DNA from: an uncultured Flavobacteriaceae bacterium
GTDB lineage: Bacteria; Bacteroidota; Bacteroidia; Flavobacteriales; Flavobacteriaceae
Assembly: GCA_947493535.1 (NCBI GenBank)
Contig: CANLRK010000001.1
Coordinates: 434,001 to 498,000, forward strand
Length of the DNA stretch: 64,000 nucleotides
Direction of reading: 5' to 3'
A program made the translations under genes and the position numbers. This document shows positions 44,701 through 52,683 of the stretch, one piece after another. Below the pieces are notes generated by a model that did not search any database, was not told the origin of the DNA, and saw only the letters and a list, made by a program, of their open reading frames with translations. Position 1 is the stretch's first letter. The number at the start of each line of letters is the position of its first letter.

Positions 44701-45183
44701 TTTGGAAAGGATATGAAAGCTGTTTCAGGAGCGATTATGCAATTTGACCAAGAAAAAATAGTTGAAATAGAACAAAAGGGTGAAATTTCACTTGATATTA
44801 ATGGAAAAAATATTAAATTGAACTTAGAAGATGTCGAGATATCTTCTCAAGATATTGAAGGTTGGTCTGTAGCTAATGCCAATGGATTAACAGTAGCTTT
44901 AGATGTTACAATTTCTGAGGAACTACGCAATGAGGGGATTGCTAGAGAATTGGTAAATAGAATCCAGAATTTACGTAAAGATTCTGGCTTTGAGGTAACC
45001 GATAAAATTACAGTTACTATTCAAAAAGATGGTATTTTAGAAAACGCAATTAACGGTACACTTGAGCAGTATATTAAAACAGAAACGTTAACCGAAAAAA
45101 TAGATTTACTAACCACAGTAAATAATGGTATAGATATTGCTTTTGACAATATTGAAACCAAGTTGTTTATTGAAAAAATATAA
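41782..45183 (+). CDS. ileS: Isoleucyl-tRNA synthetase, type 2
   Basis: Charges tRNA-Ile. At 1133 residues it is nearly 200 longer than E. coli IleRS and matches the eukaryote-like type 2 group with a DUF5915-like C-terminal part. The first signature, residues 57-60 in ANGMPGIHHVMG, reads GIHH instead of HIGH; the second is KMSKR at 680-684. Other parts: WDTHGLPVE, the editing domain with AWTTTPWTLPSNTAL and an active-site segment GVDQTRGWFYTLH. In known type 2 enzymes the swapped GxHH signature goes with extreme mupirocin resistance. The DksA-like gene follows 4 bases later. Confidence 0.95.
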   Translation: MSTKFTEYKGLNLPNVADEILDFWKENNIFEKSITTRDDNKPFVFFEGPPSANGMPGIHHVMGRTIKDIFCRYKTQKGFQVKRKAGWDTHGLPVELGVEKELGITKEDIGTKITVEDYNAACKKAVMKYTDVWNNLTKKMGYWVDMDNPYVTYQPKYMESVWWLLKQIYEKDLIYKGYTIQPYSPKAGTGLSSHEINQPGAYQDVTDTTVVAQFKAVAESLPTALQQFGDVHLLAWTTTPWTLPSNTALTVGPKIDYAVVKTFNQYTFAPINVVLAKGLIAKQFAGKKFNEVENEADLANYEAGAKQIPYYIVSEHKGADLVGIQYEQLLPYAQPYETPEKAFRVIPGDFVTTEDGTGIVHTAPTFGADDALVAKEAGVPPMLVKDANDNLVPLVDLQGKFTKDMGEFAGMYVKNEYYAEGEAPEKSVDVQIAIKLKEENKAFKVEKYVHSYPHCWRTDKPILYYPLDSWFIKVTAVKERMHSLNQEINWKPEATGTGRFGNWLKNANDWNLSRSRYWGIPLPIWRTEDGSAVKVIGSVAELKEEITKSVAAGLMIEDVFADFIVGDMSDANYDKVDLHKNIVDKIILVSDDGQPMKREADLIDVWFDSGSMPYAQWHYPFENKELVDNTWKTADFIAEGVDQTRGWFYTLHAIATLVFDGKAYKNVVSNGLVLDKNGQKMSKRLGNGIDPFTTLEKYGPDATRWYMISNANPWDNLKFDLDGITEVSRKFFGTLYNTYSFFSLYANLDGFNYSEEDINHNERPEIDRWILSELNSLVEKVDAFYAAFEPTKATRAISDFVQEHLSNWFVRLSRRRFWKGDYAHDKISAYQTLYTCLETIARLAAPVAPFFMDRLYKDLTKATNKQAVESVHLAKFPVVNTALIDTSLESKMEKAQTISSLVLSLRAKEKINVRKPLQKIMIPVMNTIEKEEILAVSSLIKSEVNVKEIELLDDASGVLVKQIKPNFKTLGPRFGKDMKAVSGAIMQFDQEKIVEIEQKGEISLDINGKNIKLNLEDVEISSQDIEGWSVANANGLTVALDVTISEELRNEGIARELVNRIQNLRKDSGFEVTDKITVTIQKDGILENAINGTLEQYIKTETLTEKIDLLTTVNNGIDIAFDNIETKLFIEKI

Positions 45184-45187
45184 GAAT

Positions 45188-45571
45188 ATGAGTGAAGGAA
45201 TAAAAGTAAGATATTCTGATGCTGATTTAGCAGAGTTTAAAACAATTATAGAAGCTAAAATTGAAAAAGCTAAAGCTGATGCAGAGCTTTTGAAAAGCGC
45301 ATATATGAATGATCATAACAATGGTACAGAAGATACGTCGCCAACTTTTAAAGCATTTGATGAAGGATCACAAACCATGAGTAAAGAACGTAATATGCAA
45401 CTAGCACAACGTCAGGAAAAATTTATTCGTGACTTGAAAAACGCTCTAGTACGAATAGAAAACAAAACTTATGGAGTATGTAGGGTGTTAGGAACGCTAA
45501 TCTCTAAAGAACGATTAAAATTAGTGCCTCATGCAACACTAAGTATTGAAGCAAAAAAAATGCAAAAATAA
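45188..45571 (+). CDS. DksA/TraR-family protein lacking the four-Cys zinc finger
   Basis: RNA-polymerase secondary-channel regulator family, 127 residues. It has an N-terminal coiled coil (EFKTIIEAKIEKAKADAELL), the acidic segment NDHNNGTEDTSPT and the C-terminal YGVCRVLGTLISKERLKLVPHA typical of the family. Only one Cys of the usual four-Cys zinc knuckle remains, as in other Bacteroidota members. The longer frame from 45137 overlaps ileS; the ATG at 45188 (MSEGIKVRYS) is the natural start, 4 bases after ileS. A terminator follows directly. Confidence 0.88.
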   Translation: MSEGIKVRYSDADLAEFKTIIEAKIEKAKADAELLKSAYMNDHNNGTEDTSPTFKAFDEGSQTMSKERNMQLAQRQEKFIRDLKNALVRIENKTYGVCRVLGTLISKERLKLVPHATLSIEAKKMQK

Positions 45572-45574
45572 ATT

Positions 45575-45600
45575 AAACGCTCCTTTAAGGAGCGTTTTTA
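45575..45600 (+). terminator. Terminator of the ileS operon
   Basis: AAACGCTCC / GGAGCGTTT stem around a TTTAA loop followed by T residues, starting three bases after the DksA-like stop. Confidence 0.88.
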
Positions 45601-45621
45601 ATTTATAACAATAGTTGAAAA

Positions 45622-46242
45622 ATGAAACCACTAATAGTTATATTCTTGTTATGCTTTAATCTGATGTTTTCTCAAAAAAAAGTAGAAAAACAATTACTAG
45701 TAGGTACGCATATTTCAACGATAGCTATAGAGTTAAATAAGGTGTCTTCAATAACACTAAAGAGTACCTCTGAAAGCTTTATAAGTGTTAAAGCAATAAG
45801 TGAGGGAGAGTATGCCGATTCGTTTGTGATATCAGACTATGAACATGGAAATACGATAAATATTGTAGGTGAAGTATCTTTTATGTTCTTTAATATACAG
45901 GACAAATTAAGCGCTCATAAAGTACATGCTATTACCGTAGAAATTACAGTACCTGAAAGGTTACTCGTACATTTAAAAAGTGACATTGGTAATTTAAAAG
46001 CGTCTGGTTTTTATACTAATTTAACAGCAGGTTTAATTACAGGAAACTGTTTATTAATGAATGTTTCAGGCGAAGTTATAATAAGTAGTTTAAGCGGTAA
46101 TATTTTTTTAGAAGCTAAAAGCGGTGTGGTATTGCCAGAAACTAGAAGTGGCAGTATTATAGAAGAAAGGTTGCCTCTGGGAAAATCGGTGTTTAAATTA
46201 AAAACGGTTAAAGGAGATATAAACATTGTTCAAACAAACTAA
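45622..46242 (+). CDS. Exported DUF4097-like beta-helix protein
   Basis: 206-residue exported protein: signal peptide (1-17, cut after LMFSQ) then a repetitive beta pattern (TVEITVPERLLVHLKSDIGN, LTAGLITGNCLLMNVSGEVI, SSLSGNIFLEAKSG, LKTVKGDINIVQTN), the look of the DUF4097/DUF2807 putative auto-transporter adhesin head. Function unknown. It interrupts the usual ileS-dksA-lspA order, between the ileS terminator and lspA. No catalytic residues are evident. Confidence 0.7.
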   Translation: MKPLIVIFLLCFNLMFSQKKVEKQLLVGTHISTIAIELNKVSSITLKSTSESFISVKAISEGEYADSFVISDYEHGNTINIVGEVSFMFFNIQDKLSAHKVHAITVEITVPERLLVHLKSDIGNLKASGFYTNLTAGLITGNCLLMNVSGEVIISSLSGNIFLEAKSGVVLPETRSGSIIEERLPLGKSVFKLKTVKGDINIVQTN

Positions 46243-46321
46243 TATTTACTATTTTAGCAACCGTTTTAACCACAATATTTTTGATTTTATCAATCAGAAG
46301 TAAAGACCCGAATTTGTTCAG

Positions 46322-46975
46322 ATGAATTTAAAAAAATCAATAGGATTAATTACTTTAATATTAGTTGTAGACCAGTTAGTAAAGTTATATATAAAGTCAA
46401 ATTTTAGTTTGGGGGAGTATATAAATGTTTTTGGTTTAAATTGGTTTGAAATTCGTTTTGTTGAAAATCCGGGTATGGCTTGGGGAAGTAAGTTAAGTGA
46501 CTTTTTACCAATTAGCGAACCTTTTGCAAAAATATTTTTAACCTCGTTCAGGTTAATTGCAATTTTATTTATAGGTTATTGGCTGTTAAGCTCGGTAAAA
46601 AAACAAGCACCTAATTTATTAATAGTAGCAATTTCATTAATTTTTTCTGGGGCTTTTGGAAACAACTTGGATTCATTGTTTTATGGACTTTTATTTGATT
46701 CAGGTACTGTATTTAACGCACAGTATAATGATTGGATTGGATATGCTGGGGTTTCAGAAATGAATTTTCAAGGGTATAGCGGTTTTATGCAAGGATGTGT
46801 AGTAGATATGTTGCGCTTTCCTTTTGCATCGTGGACATGGCCAGAATGGATGCCTGGTGTAGGTGGAAATTTTGTTACATTTTTTGATCCAGTTTTTAAT
46901 ATTGCAGACATGGCAATTAGTACAGGAGTAGGAATACTGTTAGTATTTAATAAAAGAGTGTTTCCTCAAAAATAA
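46322..46975 (+). CDS. lspA: Lipoprotein signal peptidase (signal peptidase II)
   Basis: Inner-membrane aspartyl protease that removes lipoprotein signal peptides; this window encodes many clients. It has four transmembrane helices with the catalytic Asp pair in GNNLDSLFYG (the family GNxxDR) and FNIADMAIS, plus VVDQLVKLYI at the N terminus and the conserved RFVENPGMAWG. The 217-residue length includes a periplasmic insertion common in Bacteroidota. It ends 5 bases from the convergent folate gene. Confidence 0.93.
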   Translation: MNLKKSIGLITLILVVDQLVKLYIKSNFSLGEYINVFGLNWFEIRFVENPGMAWGSKLSDFLPISEPFAKIFLTSFRLIAILFIGYWLLSSVKKQAPNLLIVAISLIFSGAFGNNLDSLFYGLLFDSGTVFNAQYNDWIGYAGVSEMNFQGYSGFMQGCVVDMLRFPFASWTWPEWMPGVGGNFVTFFDPVFNIADMAISTGVGILLVFNKRVFPQK

Positions 46976-46980
46976 TAGGA

Positions 46981-47544
46981 TTAAAAAGAATACACTTTTT
47001 GTGGTGTAACACAATAATCAAGCTTTATATCGTTAGTAGTAACATCTTCAATAATTGGAGCTGCTTCAAATAAGGAAATACCTACCTTTAAAGTGTTTTC
47101 TGAACATTTTCCCAACATTCTATCGTAAAACCCTTTACCATAACCAACCCTATTACCTAAAGTGTCAAAAGCAAGTAGTGGTATAAATACAACGTCTATT
47201 TTATTATGAGGTACTTCTATACCATCTACAGGTTCAGGAATATTATAATTGTTTTTTTTGATTTTGGTAGTATCGGTTAATAAATAATTAGTCATTTCAT
47301 AACTGGTGAAGTCGCTTTTTGAAATAACTATTTCCTTATCCTTAGCATGTAGAATATGTAAAATATAGTCGGTTTGAACTTCTTTTTGTTCCTCAATAGT
47401 TAAAAATAAGTGGTAGTATGTGTGCTCCCAAATAGGCAGGGTAAGTAACTTGTTTGCTAGTTGTAAGCTAAGCTCATCAACCTGACTTGCGATTAATTCG
47501 CCTCTTTTTTCTTTGTAAATTTTTCTGAGTTCAGTTTTTCTCAC
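46981..47544 (-). CDS. 5-formyltetrahydrofolate cyclo-ligase
   Basis: Cytoplasmic enzyme that converts 5-formyl-THF to 5,10-methenyl-THF using ATP. The signature VGYGKGFYDRML and the preceding IPLLAFDTLGNR are present; the N-terminal KTELRKIYKEKRGEL matches the substrate-binding helix. The 187-residue length is standard. It is 30 bases downstream of the thioredoxin-like gene on the same strand. Confidence 0.92.
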   Translation of the reverse strand: MRKTELRKIYKEKRGELIASQVDELSLQLANKLLTLPIWEHTYYHLFLTIEEQKEVQTDYILHILHAKDKEIVISKSDFTSYEMTNYLLTDTTKIKKNNYNIPEPVDGIEVPHNKIDVVFIPLLAFDTLGNRVGYGKGFYDRMLGKCSENTLKVGISLFEAAPIIEDVTTNDIKLDYCVTPQKVYSF

Positions 47545-47574
47545 GGATTAATTATTTTTCTGGTAAAAATAAGT

Positions 47575-48006
47575 TTAAAGTAAGCTTTCTAACGCATAAT
47601 AAAGTCTGTTTTCTGCGTTAGCTTGCGATCCAAAAATAGAACGGTATATTTCAGATTTGCTGTTGAGTAATACCCATTGAGGAGTGCCTTCACTTTTAAA
47701 TAAGTCGTACACACTATGGTTTTCATCTAGATAAATAGGAAACGGTAGTTCTTGTGTGGTAAATATCCGTTTAATTTCATCAAATGTAATAGGTGTAGTA
47801 CCAAAGTTACAATGTATACCGATTACCTCAACAAAGCTAAATTCTTGTTTAATTTTATAAGCTAAAGGAATGGCACGTCCAGTACAACCCAAGCAACTGT
47901 TGTTGTACAATAGTAATAAAATATGTTTGCCTTTATACTTTTGTATGAGGTTTATTGGTTTGTTATTGAAATTAGTAACCCAAACAGAATCTATTTTAGC
48001 ATTCAT
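47575..48006 (-). CDS. Thioredoxin-like / TlpA-type protein
   Basis: 143-residue thioredoxin-fold protein. The redox motif is CLGC in LLYNNSCLGCTGRAIPLA and the cis-Pro segment is GTPQWVLLNS. No signal peptide or membrane anchor, so cytoplasmic, unlike most TlpA proteins. It sits between a small membrane protein gene and the folate cyclo-ligase gene. The reduction partner is unknown. Confidence 0.8.
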   Translation of the reverse strand: MNAKIDSVWVTNFNNKPINLIQKYKGKHILLLLYNNSCLGCTGRAIPLAYKIKQEFSFVEVIGIHCNFGTTPITFDEIKRIFTTQELPFPIYLDENHSVYDLFKSEGTPQWVLLNSKSEIYRSIFGSQANAENRLYYALESLL

Positions 48007-48027
48007 CTACTTATGTACAGTGTTTGA

Positions 48028-48432
48028 TTACTTAGCTAGTTTATGAGCTATAATGCCCATAGGTATGTATGCTAAAGTTAAGTCTAGTACTCCAAACCAC
48101 ATAGGCGAAGGAAGCATAAAAACATTAACTAACCCACCTAATAAGAAAAAAACAGCAATACCAACAGCTAATTTTAGTTTGTTACTAGTTGCTAATTTCG
48201 CTGCGGTAAAAGCTCCTGCAAATGTTCCTAATGCATGTGCAAGAAATGGCATAATATAATGCTTAGCTTCAAAAAGATGCATGCCGGCCTGTAAACCTTC
48301 CATTGTAGTATTATCTACACCTTCTGGTGGGGGTATAATATAACCACTGAGCATTATTATACCCATGTTTACAACCATGCCAATTACAATACCTGCCAAT
48401 ACTGCTAAAATGTTTCTTACAGTTGAATTCAT
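48028..48432 (-). CDS. Small membrane protein (134 aa)
   Basis: Not assigned to a function. It has about four hydrophobic helices (ILAVLAGIVIGMVVNMGIIML, FLAHALGTFAGAFTAAKLA, VGIAVFFLLGGLVNVFML, LDLTLAYIPMGIIA) with a periplasmic loop containing PPPEGVDNTTMEGL. Small Gly/Ala-rich helices resemble a channel or scaffold. It is followed 21 bases later by the thioredoxin-like gene on the same strand. Confidence 0.75.
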   Translation of the reverse strand: MNSTVRNILAVLAGIVIGMVVNMGIIMLSGYIIPPPEGVDNTTMEGLQAGMHLFEAKHYIMPFLAHALGTFAGAFTAAKLATSNKLKLAVGIAVFFLLGGLVNVFMLPSPMWFGVLDLTLAYIPMGIIAHKLAK

Positions 48433-48528
48433 TAGAATGTTTATTTAAGATTAAAGTTCTAAAGTAGCGTTTTTGTTTAAGAATAACAATAAGACTACAT
48501 TACAATGTATTTGTTTATTTTTGTGTTA

Positions 48529-50313
48529 ATGACAACAGCGTTACAATTACAACTACAACTTTTACCTCAAGAACCAGGGGTATATCAGTATTTTGATAAG
48601 GAAGATAAAATATTATATGTAGGTAAAGCTAAAAATTTAAAAAAGCGAGTCTCGTCATATTTCACTAAAAATCATGACAATGGCAAAACGGGTGTTTTAG
48701 TAAAAAAAATTGTCAACATAAAACATATTGTTGTTGCTACAGAAACAGATGCTTTATTATTAGAAAATAATTTAATAAAAAAGTATCAGCCCCGTTACAA
48801 TGTATTATTAAAAGATGGTAAAACGTATCCTTGGATTTGTATAAAAAACGAAGCTTTCCCGCGTGTTTTTTCTACGCGAAGAGTAATTAAAGATGGCTCG
48901 GAGTATTTTGGTCCTTATACAAGTATAAAAACGGTTAAAACTTTATTAGATTTAATAAAAGGTTTATATCCTTTACGAACGTGTAAATACCAATTAAGTA
49001 ATGAAAATATCAGTTCAGGAAAATTTAAAGTGTGTTTAGAATATCATTTAAAGAACTGTAAAGGGGCTTGTGAAGGCTTGCAAACAGAAGTGTCGTATAA
49101 TCAGCAAATTACTGCTATTAGACAAATTTTAAAAGGTAATTTTAAAGACTCACTTCAGAACTTTAAATCATTAATGCAGCACTATGCTGAAAATTTACAG
49201 TTTGAAGATGCACAACGCATTAAAGAAAAAATAGAAATACTTGAAAATTATCAGTCAAAATCAACAATAGTAAACCCTAAAATTTCTAATGTAGATGTCT
49301 TTTCTATAGTTACAGATGAAAGTTACGCATACATCAACTTTCTACAGTTATCCTATGGGTCAATTATTAGATCGCACACTTTAGAATTGAAGAAAAAACT
49401 AGAAGAAACCGACAAGGAGTTATTAGAAATAGCTATAACCGAAATCAGATCGCGATTTCATTCAGTGTCAAAAGAGCTATATGTTCCGTTTAAAGTTGAT
49501 TTAGGAGACCAACTTAAAATTACGATACCTAAGTTGGGTGATAAAAAACATATTTTAGACTTGTCAACACGAAATGCAAAATACTTTAGGATGGAACGCT
49601 TCAAACAAGTAAAAATTACAGATCCTGAAAGGCATGCCAATCGTATAATGAAGCAAATGAAAAAAGATTTACGCTTGCATGAAGAGCCAAGACATATAGA
49701 GTGTTTTGATAATTCAAACATTCAAGGAACAAACCCTGTAGCGGCTTGTGTAGTTTTTAAAAACGGAAAACCGAGTAAAAAAGAATACCGTCATTTTAAC
49801 ATTAAAACTGTAGAGGGTCCTGATGATTTTGCTTCAATGGAAGAAGTTGTGTATCGAAGGTACAAGCGCTTGCTTGATGAAAACCAACCCCTACCACAAC
49901 TTATAATAATCGATGGAGGTAAAGGACAACTTTCGTCGGCATTAAAAAGTTTAGAAGCATTAGAATTACGAGGTAAAATAGCTATTATTGGTATAGCTAA
50001 ACGTTTAGAAGAATTGTTTTATCCTGAAGACAAATACCCGTTGTATTTAGATAAAAAATCAGAAACGTTAAAAGTAATTCAACACTTGCGTAATGAAGCG
50101 CACCGTTTCGGAATAGAACATCATAGGAACCGACGAAGCAAATCGGCCTTGCAAACTGAATTAGAAACAATTAACGGAGTGGGAGAAAAAACAATAGTAG
50201 CTTTAATGAAAAAGTTCAAATCGGTTAAACGAATAAAGCAAGCAACTTTAGAGGAACTAGAAAAGGAAATAGGTTTTTCAAAAGCTCAAAAAATTTATAA
50301 AGAATTTCATTAG
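48529..50313 (+). CDS. uvrC: Excinuclease ABC subunit C
   Basis: Nucleotide-excision repair nuclease that cuts on both sides of a lesion. Domains in order: GIY-YIG (GVYQYFDKED, YVGKAKNLKKRVSSYF), UVR segment (about residues 205-240), an RNase H-like domain with CFDNSNIQGTNPVAACVVF and a C-terminal helix-hairpin-helix (INGVGEKTIVALMKKF). The open frame starts at 48505, but ATG at 48529 (MTTALQLQLQ) removes a hydrophobic, non-conserved extension, giving 594 residues. The patatin-like gene follows 19 bases later. Confidence 0.95.
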   Translation: MTTALQLQLQLLPQEPGVYQYFDKEDKILYVGKAKNLKKRVSSYFTKNHDNGKTGVLVKKIVNIKHIVVATETDALLLENNLIKKYQPRYNVLLKDGKTYPWICIKNEAFPRVFSTRRVIKDGSEYFGPYTSIKTVKTLLDLIKGLYPLRTCKYQLSNENISSGKFKVCLEYHLKNCKGACEGLQTEVSYNQQITAIRQILKGNFKDSLQNFKSLMQHYAENLQFEDAQRIKEKIEILENYQSKSTIVNPKISNVDVFSIVTDESYAYINFLQLSYGSIIRSHTLELKKKLEETDKELLEIAITEIRSRFHSVSKELYVPFKVDLGDQLKITIPKLGDKKHILDLSTRNAKYFRMERFKQVKITDPERHANRIMKQMKKDLRLHEEPRHIECFDNSNIQGTNPVAACVVFKNGKPSKKEYRHFNIKTVEGPDDFASMEEVVYRRYKRLLDENQPLPQLIIIDGGKGQLSSALKSLEALELRGKIAIIGIAKRLEELFYPEDKYPLYLDKKSETLKVIQHLRNEAHRFGIEHHRNRRSKSALQTELETINGVGEKTIVALMKKFKSVKRIKQATLEELEKEIGFSKAQKIYKEFH

Positions 50314-50332
50314 CATTTAGTAACTTTCGGGT

Positions 50333-52525
50333 GTGGGGAAATTAATTATATATTCAGTACTATTTTTAGCATCTTTTTTTGCAGTAGCACAACAACAAAA
50401 CCAAGGGTCAGATTTAAAAGTTGGTGTGGTTTTAAGTGGTGGAGGAGCAAAGGGGTTGGCGCATATTGGTGCGTTGAAAGTTATTGAAGAGTCGGGTATA
50501 AAGATTGATTATATTGCCGGAACAAGTATGGGGGCAATTGTAGGAGGCTTATATGCTTCGGGGTATACAGCAGATGAGCTTACTACTCTTTTTAAAAAGA
50601 TAAACTTTGAAGAACTCATTAGAGATGATTTTCAACGTAAAAACAAATCGTTCTTTGAGCGCTACAATTCAGATGTACATGCAGTAACATTGCCTTTTAA
50701 TAAGTTTAAGTTGTCTATACCATCCTCGATTTCAAAGGGGCAAAACACCTATAACTTTTTTGTAAAACTTTTAGATCATGTAAAAGAAACTAAAGAGTAT
50801 AGCAAGCTTCCAATTCCGTTTTTTTGTATTGCTACAGATGTTGAAACAGGGGGACAAGTACTATTAGATAAAGGGTATTTGCCAGATGCTATATTAGCCA
50901 GCGGGGCTATACCAACACTTTTTGAACCTGTAACTATTAATGACAAGTTATTAATTGATGGAGGGGTAGCTAATAATTACCCAATAGATGAGTTGTTAAA
51001 AAAAGAGGTAGATGTGGTTATTGGTGTTGATGTGCAAGACAGCTTAATGAATAAAAAGCAACTAATATCGGCCTCTGACATTATGAAGCAGGTGTCTAAC
51101 TTTAATACGCAAAATCAAATGTTGCATAAAGTTGAAAAAACATCGGTATATATTAAACCTAATATTACCAATTTTTCAATTGTATCTTTTGAACAAGGTA
51201 GTGAGATATATGCAGCAGGATATGAAGCAGCACAAAAGCATAAAGAGGAGTTAGTTGAAATTTCTAAAAAGCAACATGTTAGAAAACGTACACCTACAAT
51301 TAAAAAAGGGGTTTCGAAGGAGTATAAATTAACCGAGGTACACATTAATGGTAATGAAAACTATACAAGAGCTTACGTACTAGGGAAATTAAAAATTAAA
51401 GTACCAACTACTGTTTCATATAAAAAAATTGAAAGAGGAATAGTGTCATTAGCAGCCACCAATAACTTTAATGTTGTAAAGTATAAAATTAAAAATGATA
51501 GTATTTTGCAGTTAAATTTAGAGGAAAGCAATAATAAAACAGCTCTAAAATTCGGATTGCATTACGATAACCTATACAAGGGTTCTGCTTTAATTAATCT
51601 ATCGCATAAACAGTTAATTACTAATAATGATATTGTCAGTTTTGATTTTATTATAGGTCAAAATTTACGTTACAATTTTGAGTATTATATTGACAAAGGT
51701 TTTTATTGGAGTATTGGGTTAAAATCAAGATTGAATTCTTTTGAAAACAATGTTAATCTAGATATTTTTAGTAACGGACCATATTTTGCTGTTGATGATG
51801 ATGTAGATGTATTAGATTTAACCAATCAGTTTTATATTGAAACACCTTTTCGTAAAAACTTAGCTTTAGCATTAGGGGTAGAACATAAGTTACTTAAAAT
51901 AAATGCAGAAGAAAGCAACATTAAAATTGAAAATGACAACTTTTTTAGTGGTTATGGCGAGCTAAAGTTTGATTCATTAGATGATATTTATTACCCAACT
52001 AAAGGGGCTTTTTTTAGTGGAGATTTTCATCAATATTTTTTTACAGGAAAAAAAGCAGATGACTATGAACCTTTTTCTGTAGCTAAAGCTAAAATGGGTT
52101 TTGCAACTAAATTATTATCTAATACTTATTTAAATTTTTTCACAGAGGGAGGGTTTAGAATAGGGAATAATACTAACCCTTCATTCGATTTTGTTTTGGG
52201 TGGATACGGAAACAATTTCATTAACAACTATGTGCCGTTTTATGGGTTTGATTTTATGAGCATAGCTGGAGATGGTTATGTAAAAAGCTCAATGGATATC
52301 CATTATAATTTTTATAAAAAACACTTTTTTACAATTAGTGCCAATATGGCTAATGTTGAAGATGGCTTATTTAAAACAGGTAACTGGCTTTCATTACCAA
52401 ATCATTTAGGGTATTCATTAGGTTATGGCGCTAAAACCATATTAGGTCCTATGCAAATTAAATCGACATGGTCTCCAGAGATTAAAAAAGTGCAATGGTT
52501 TGTGAGTTTAGGGTATTGGTTTTAA
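50333..52525 (+). CDS. Patatin-like phospholipase fused to POTRA and outer-membrane barrel (type Vd-like)
   Basis: 730-residue outer-membrane protein. A signal peptide (cut after FFAVAQ) precedes a patatin domain: GGGAKGLAHIG oxyanion loop, the nucleophile Ser in AGTSMGAIV and the catalytic Asp in LIDGGVANNYP. A POTRA-like segment (about 310-375, LTEVHINGNENYTRAYV) and a beta-barrel of the BamA/D15 type end in the aromatic C terminus SLGYWF, a BAM recognition signal. Order and size match PlpD-type (type Vd) phospholipase autotransporters. The only possible start in frame is a GTG at 50333. Substrate is probably phospholipid (inference). Confidence 0.88.
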   Translation: MGKLIIYSVLFLASFFAVAQQQNQGSDLKVGVVLSGGGAKGLAHIGALKVIEESGIKIDYIAGTSMGAIVGGLYASGYTADELTTLFKKINFEELIRDDFQRKNKSFFERYNSDVHAVTLPFNKFKLSIPSSISKGQNTYNFFVKLLDHVKETKEYSKLPIPFFCIATDVETGGQVLLDKGYLPDAILASGAIPTLFEPVTINDKLLIDGGVANNYPIDELLKKEVDVVIGVDVQDSLMNKKQLISASDIMKQVSNFNTQNQMLHKVEKTSVYIKPNITNFSIVSFEQGSEIYAAGYEAAQKHKEELVEISKKQHVRKRTPTIKKGVSKEYKLTEVHINGNENYTRAYVLGKLKIKVPTTVSYKKIERGIVSLAATNNFNVVKYKIKNDSILQLNLEESNNKTALKFGLHYDNLYKGSALINLSHKQLITNNDIVSFDFIIGQNLRYNFEYYIDKGFYWSIGLKSRLNSFENNVNLDIFSNGPYFAVDDDVDVLDLTNQFYIETPFRKNLALALGVEHKLLKINAEESNIKIENDNFFSGYGELKFDSLDDIYYPTKGAFFSGDFHQYFFTGKKADDYEPFSVAKAKMGFATKLLSNTYLNFFTEGGFRIGNNTNPSFDFVLGGYGNNFINNYVPFYGFDFMSIAGDGYVKSSMDIHYNFYKKHFFTISANMANVEDGLFKTGNWLSLPNHLGYSLGYGAKTILGPMQIKSTWSPEIKKVQWFVSLGYWF

Positions 52526-52559
52526 TTAAAGTGTAAAAAAATTCCGATATTTGTAAAGG

Positions 52560-52628
52560 ATGAAACCATTTTGGGAAAACATATTAATTTATCTTAACTA
52601 TCATCTCATTAAGAGAAACCCTGAGTAG
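52560..52628 (+). CDS. Possible 22-codon leader peptide before hmgA
   Basis: Short frame ATG-TAG, 22 residues, beginning MKPFWENILIYLNYHL and ending NPE, in the 158-base gap before hmgA. It carries one Phe, one Trp and two Tyr. A GATATTTG element (52546-52553) just upstream resembles a -7 box; transcription from it would make the message nearly leaderless. An inverted repeat CTCATTAA (52605-52612) / TTAATGAG (52641-52648) spans its 3' end and a T-rich stretch. It could be a chance frame; the location before an aromatic amino acid catabolic group is the reason to list it. Confidence 0.3.
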   Translation: MKPFWENILIYLNYHLIKRNPE

Positions 52629-52683
52629 CGCTTTTTTATTTTAATGAGTGTATAGAATACCATAATCATTTAATAAAAAACAC

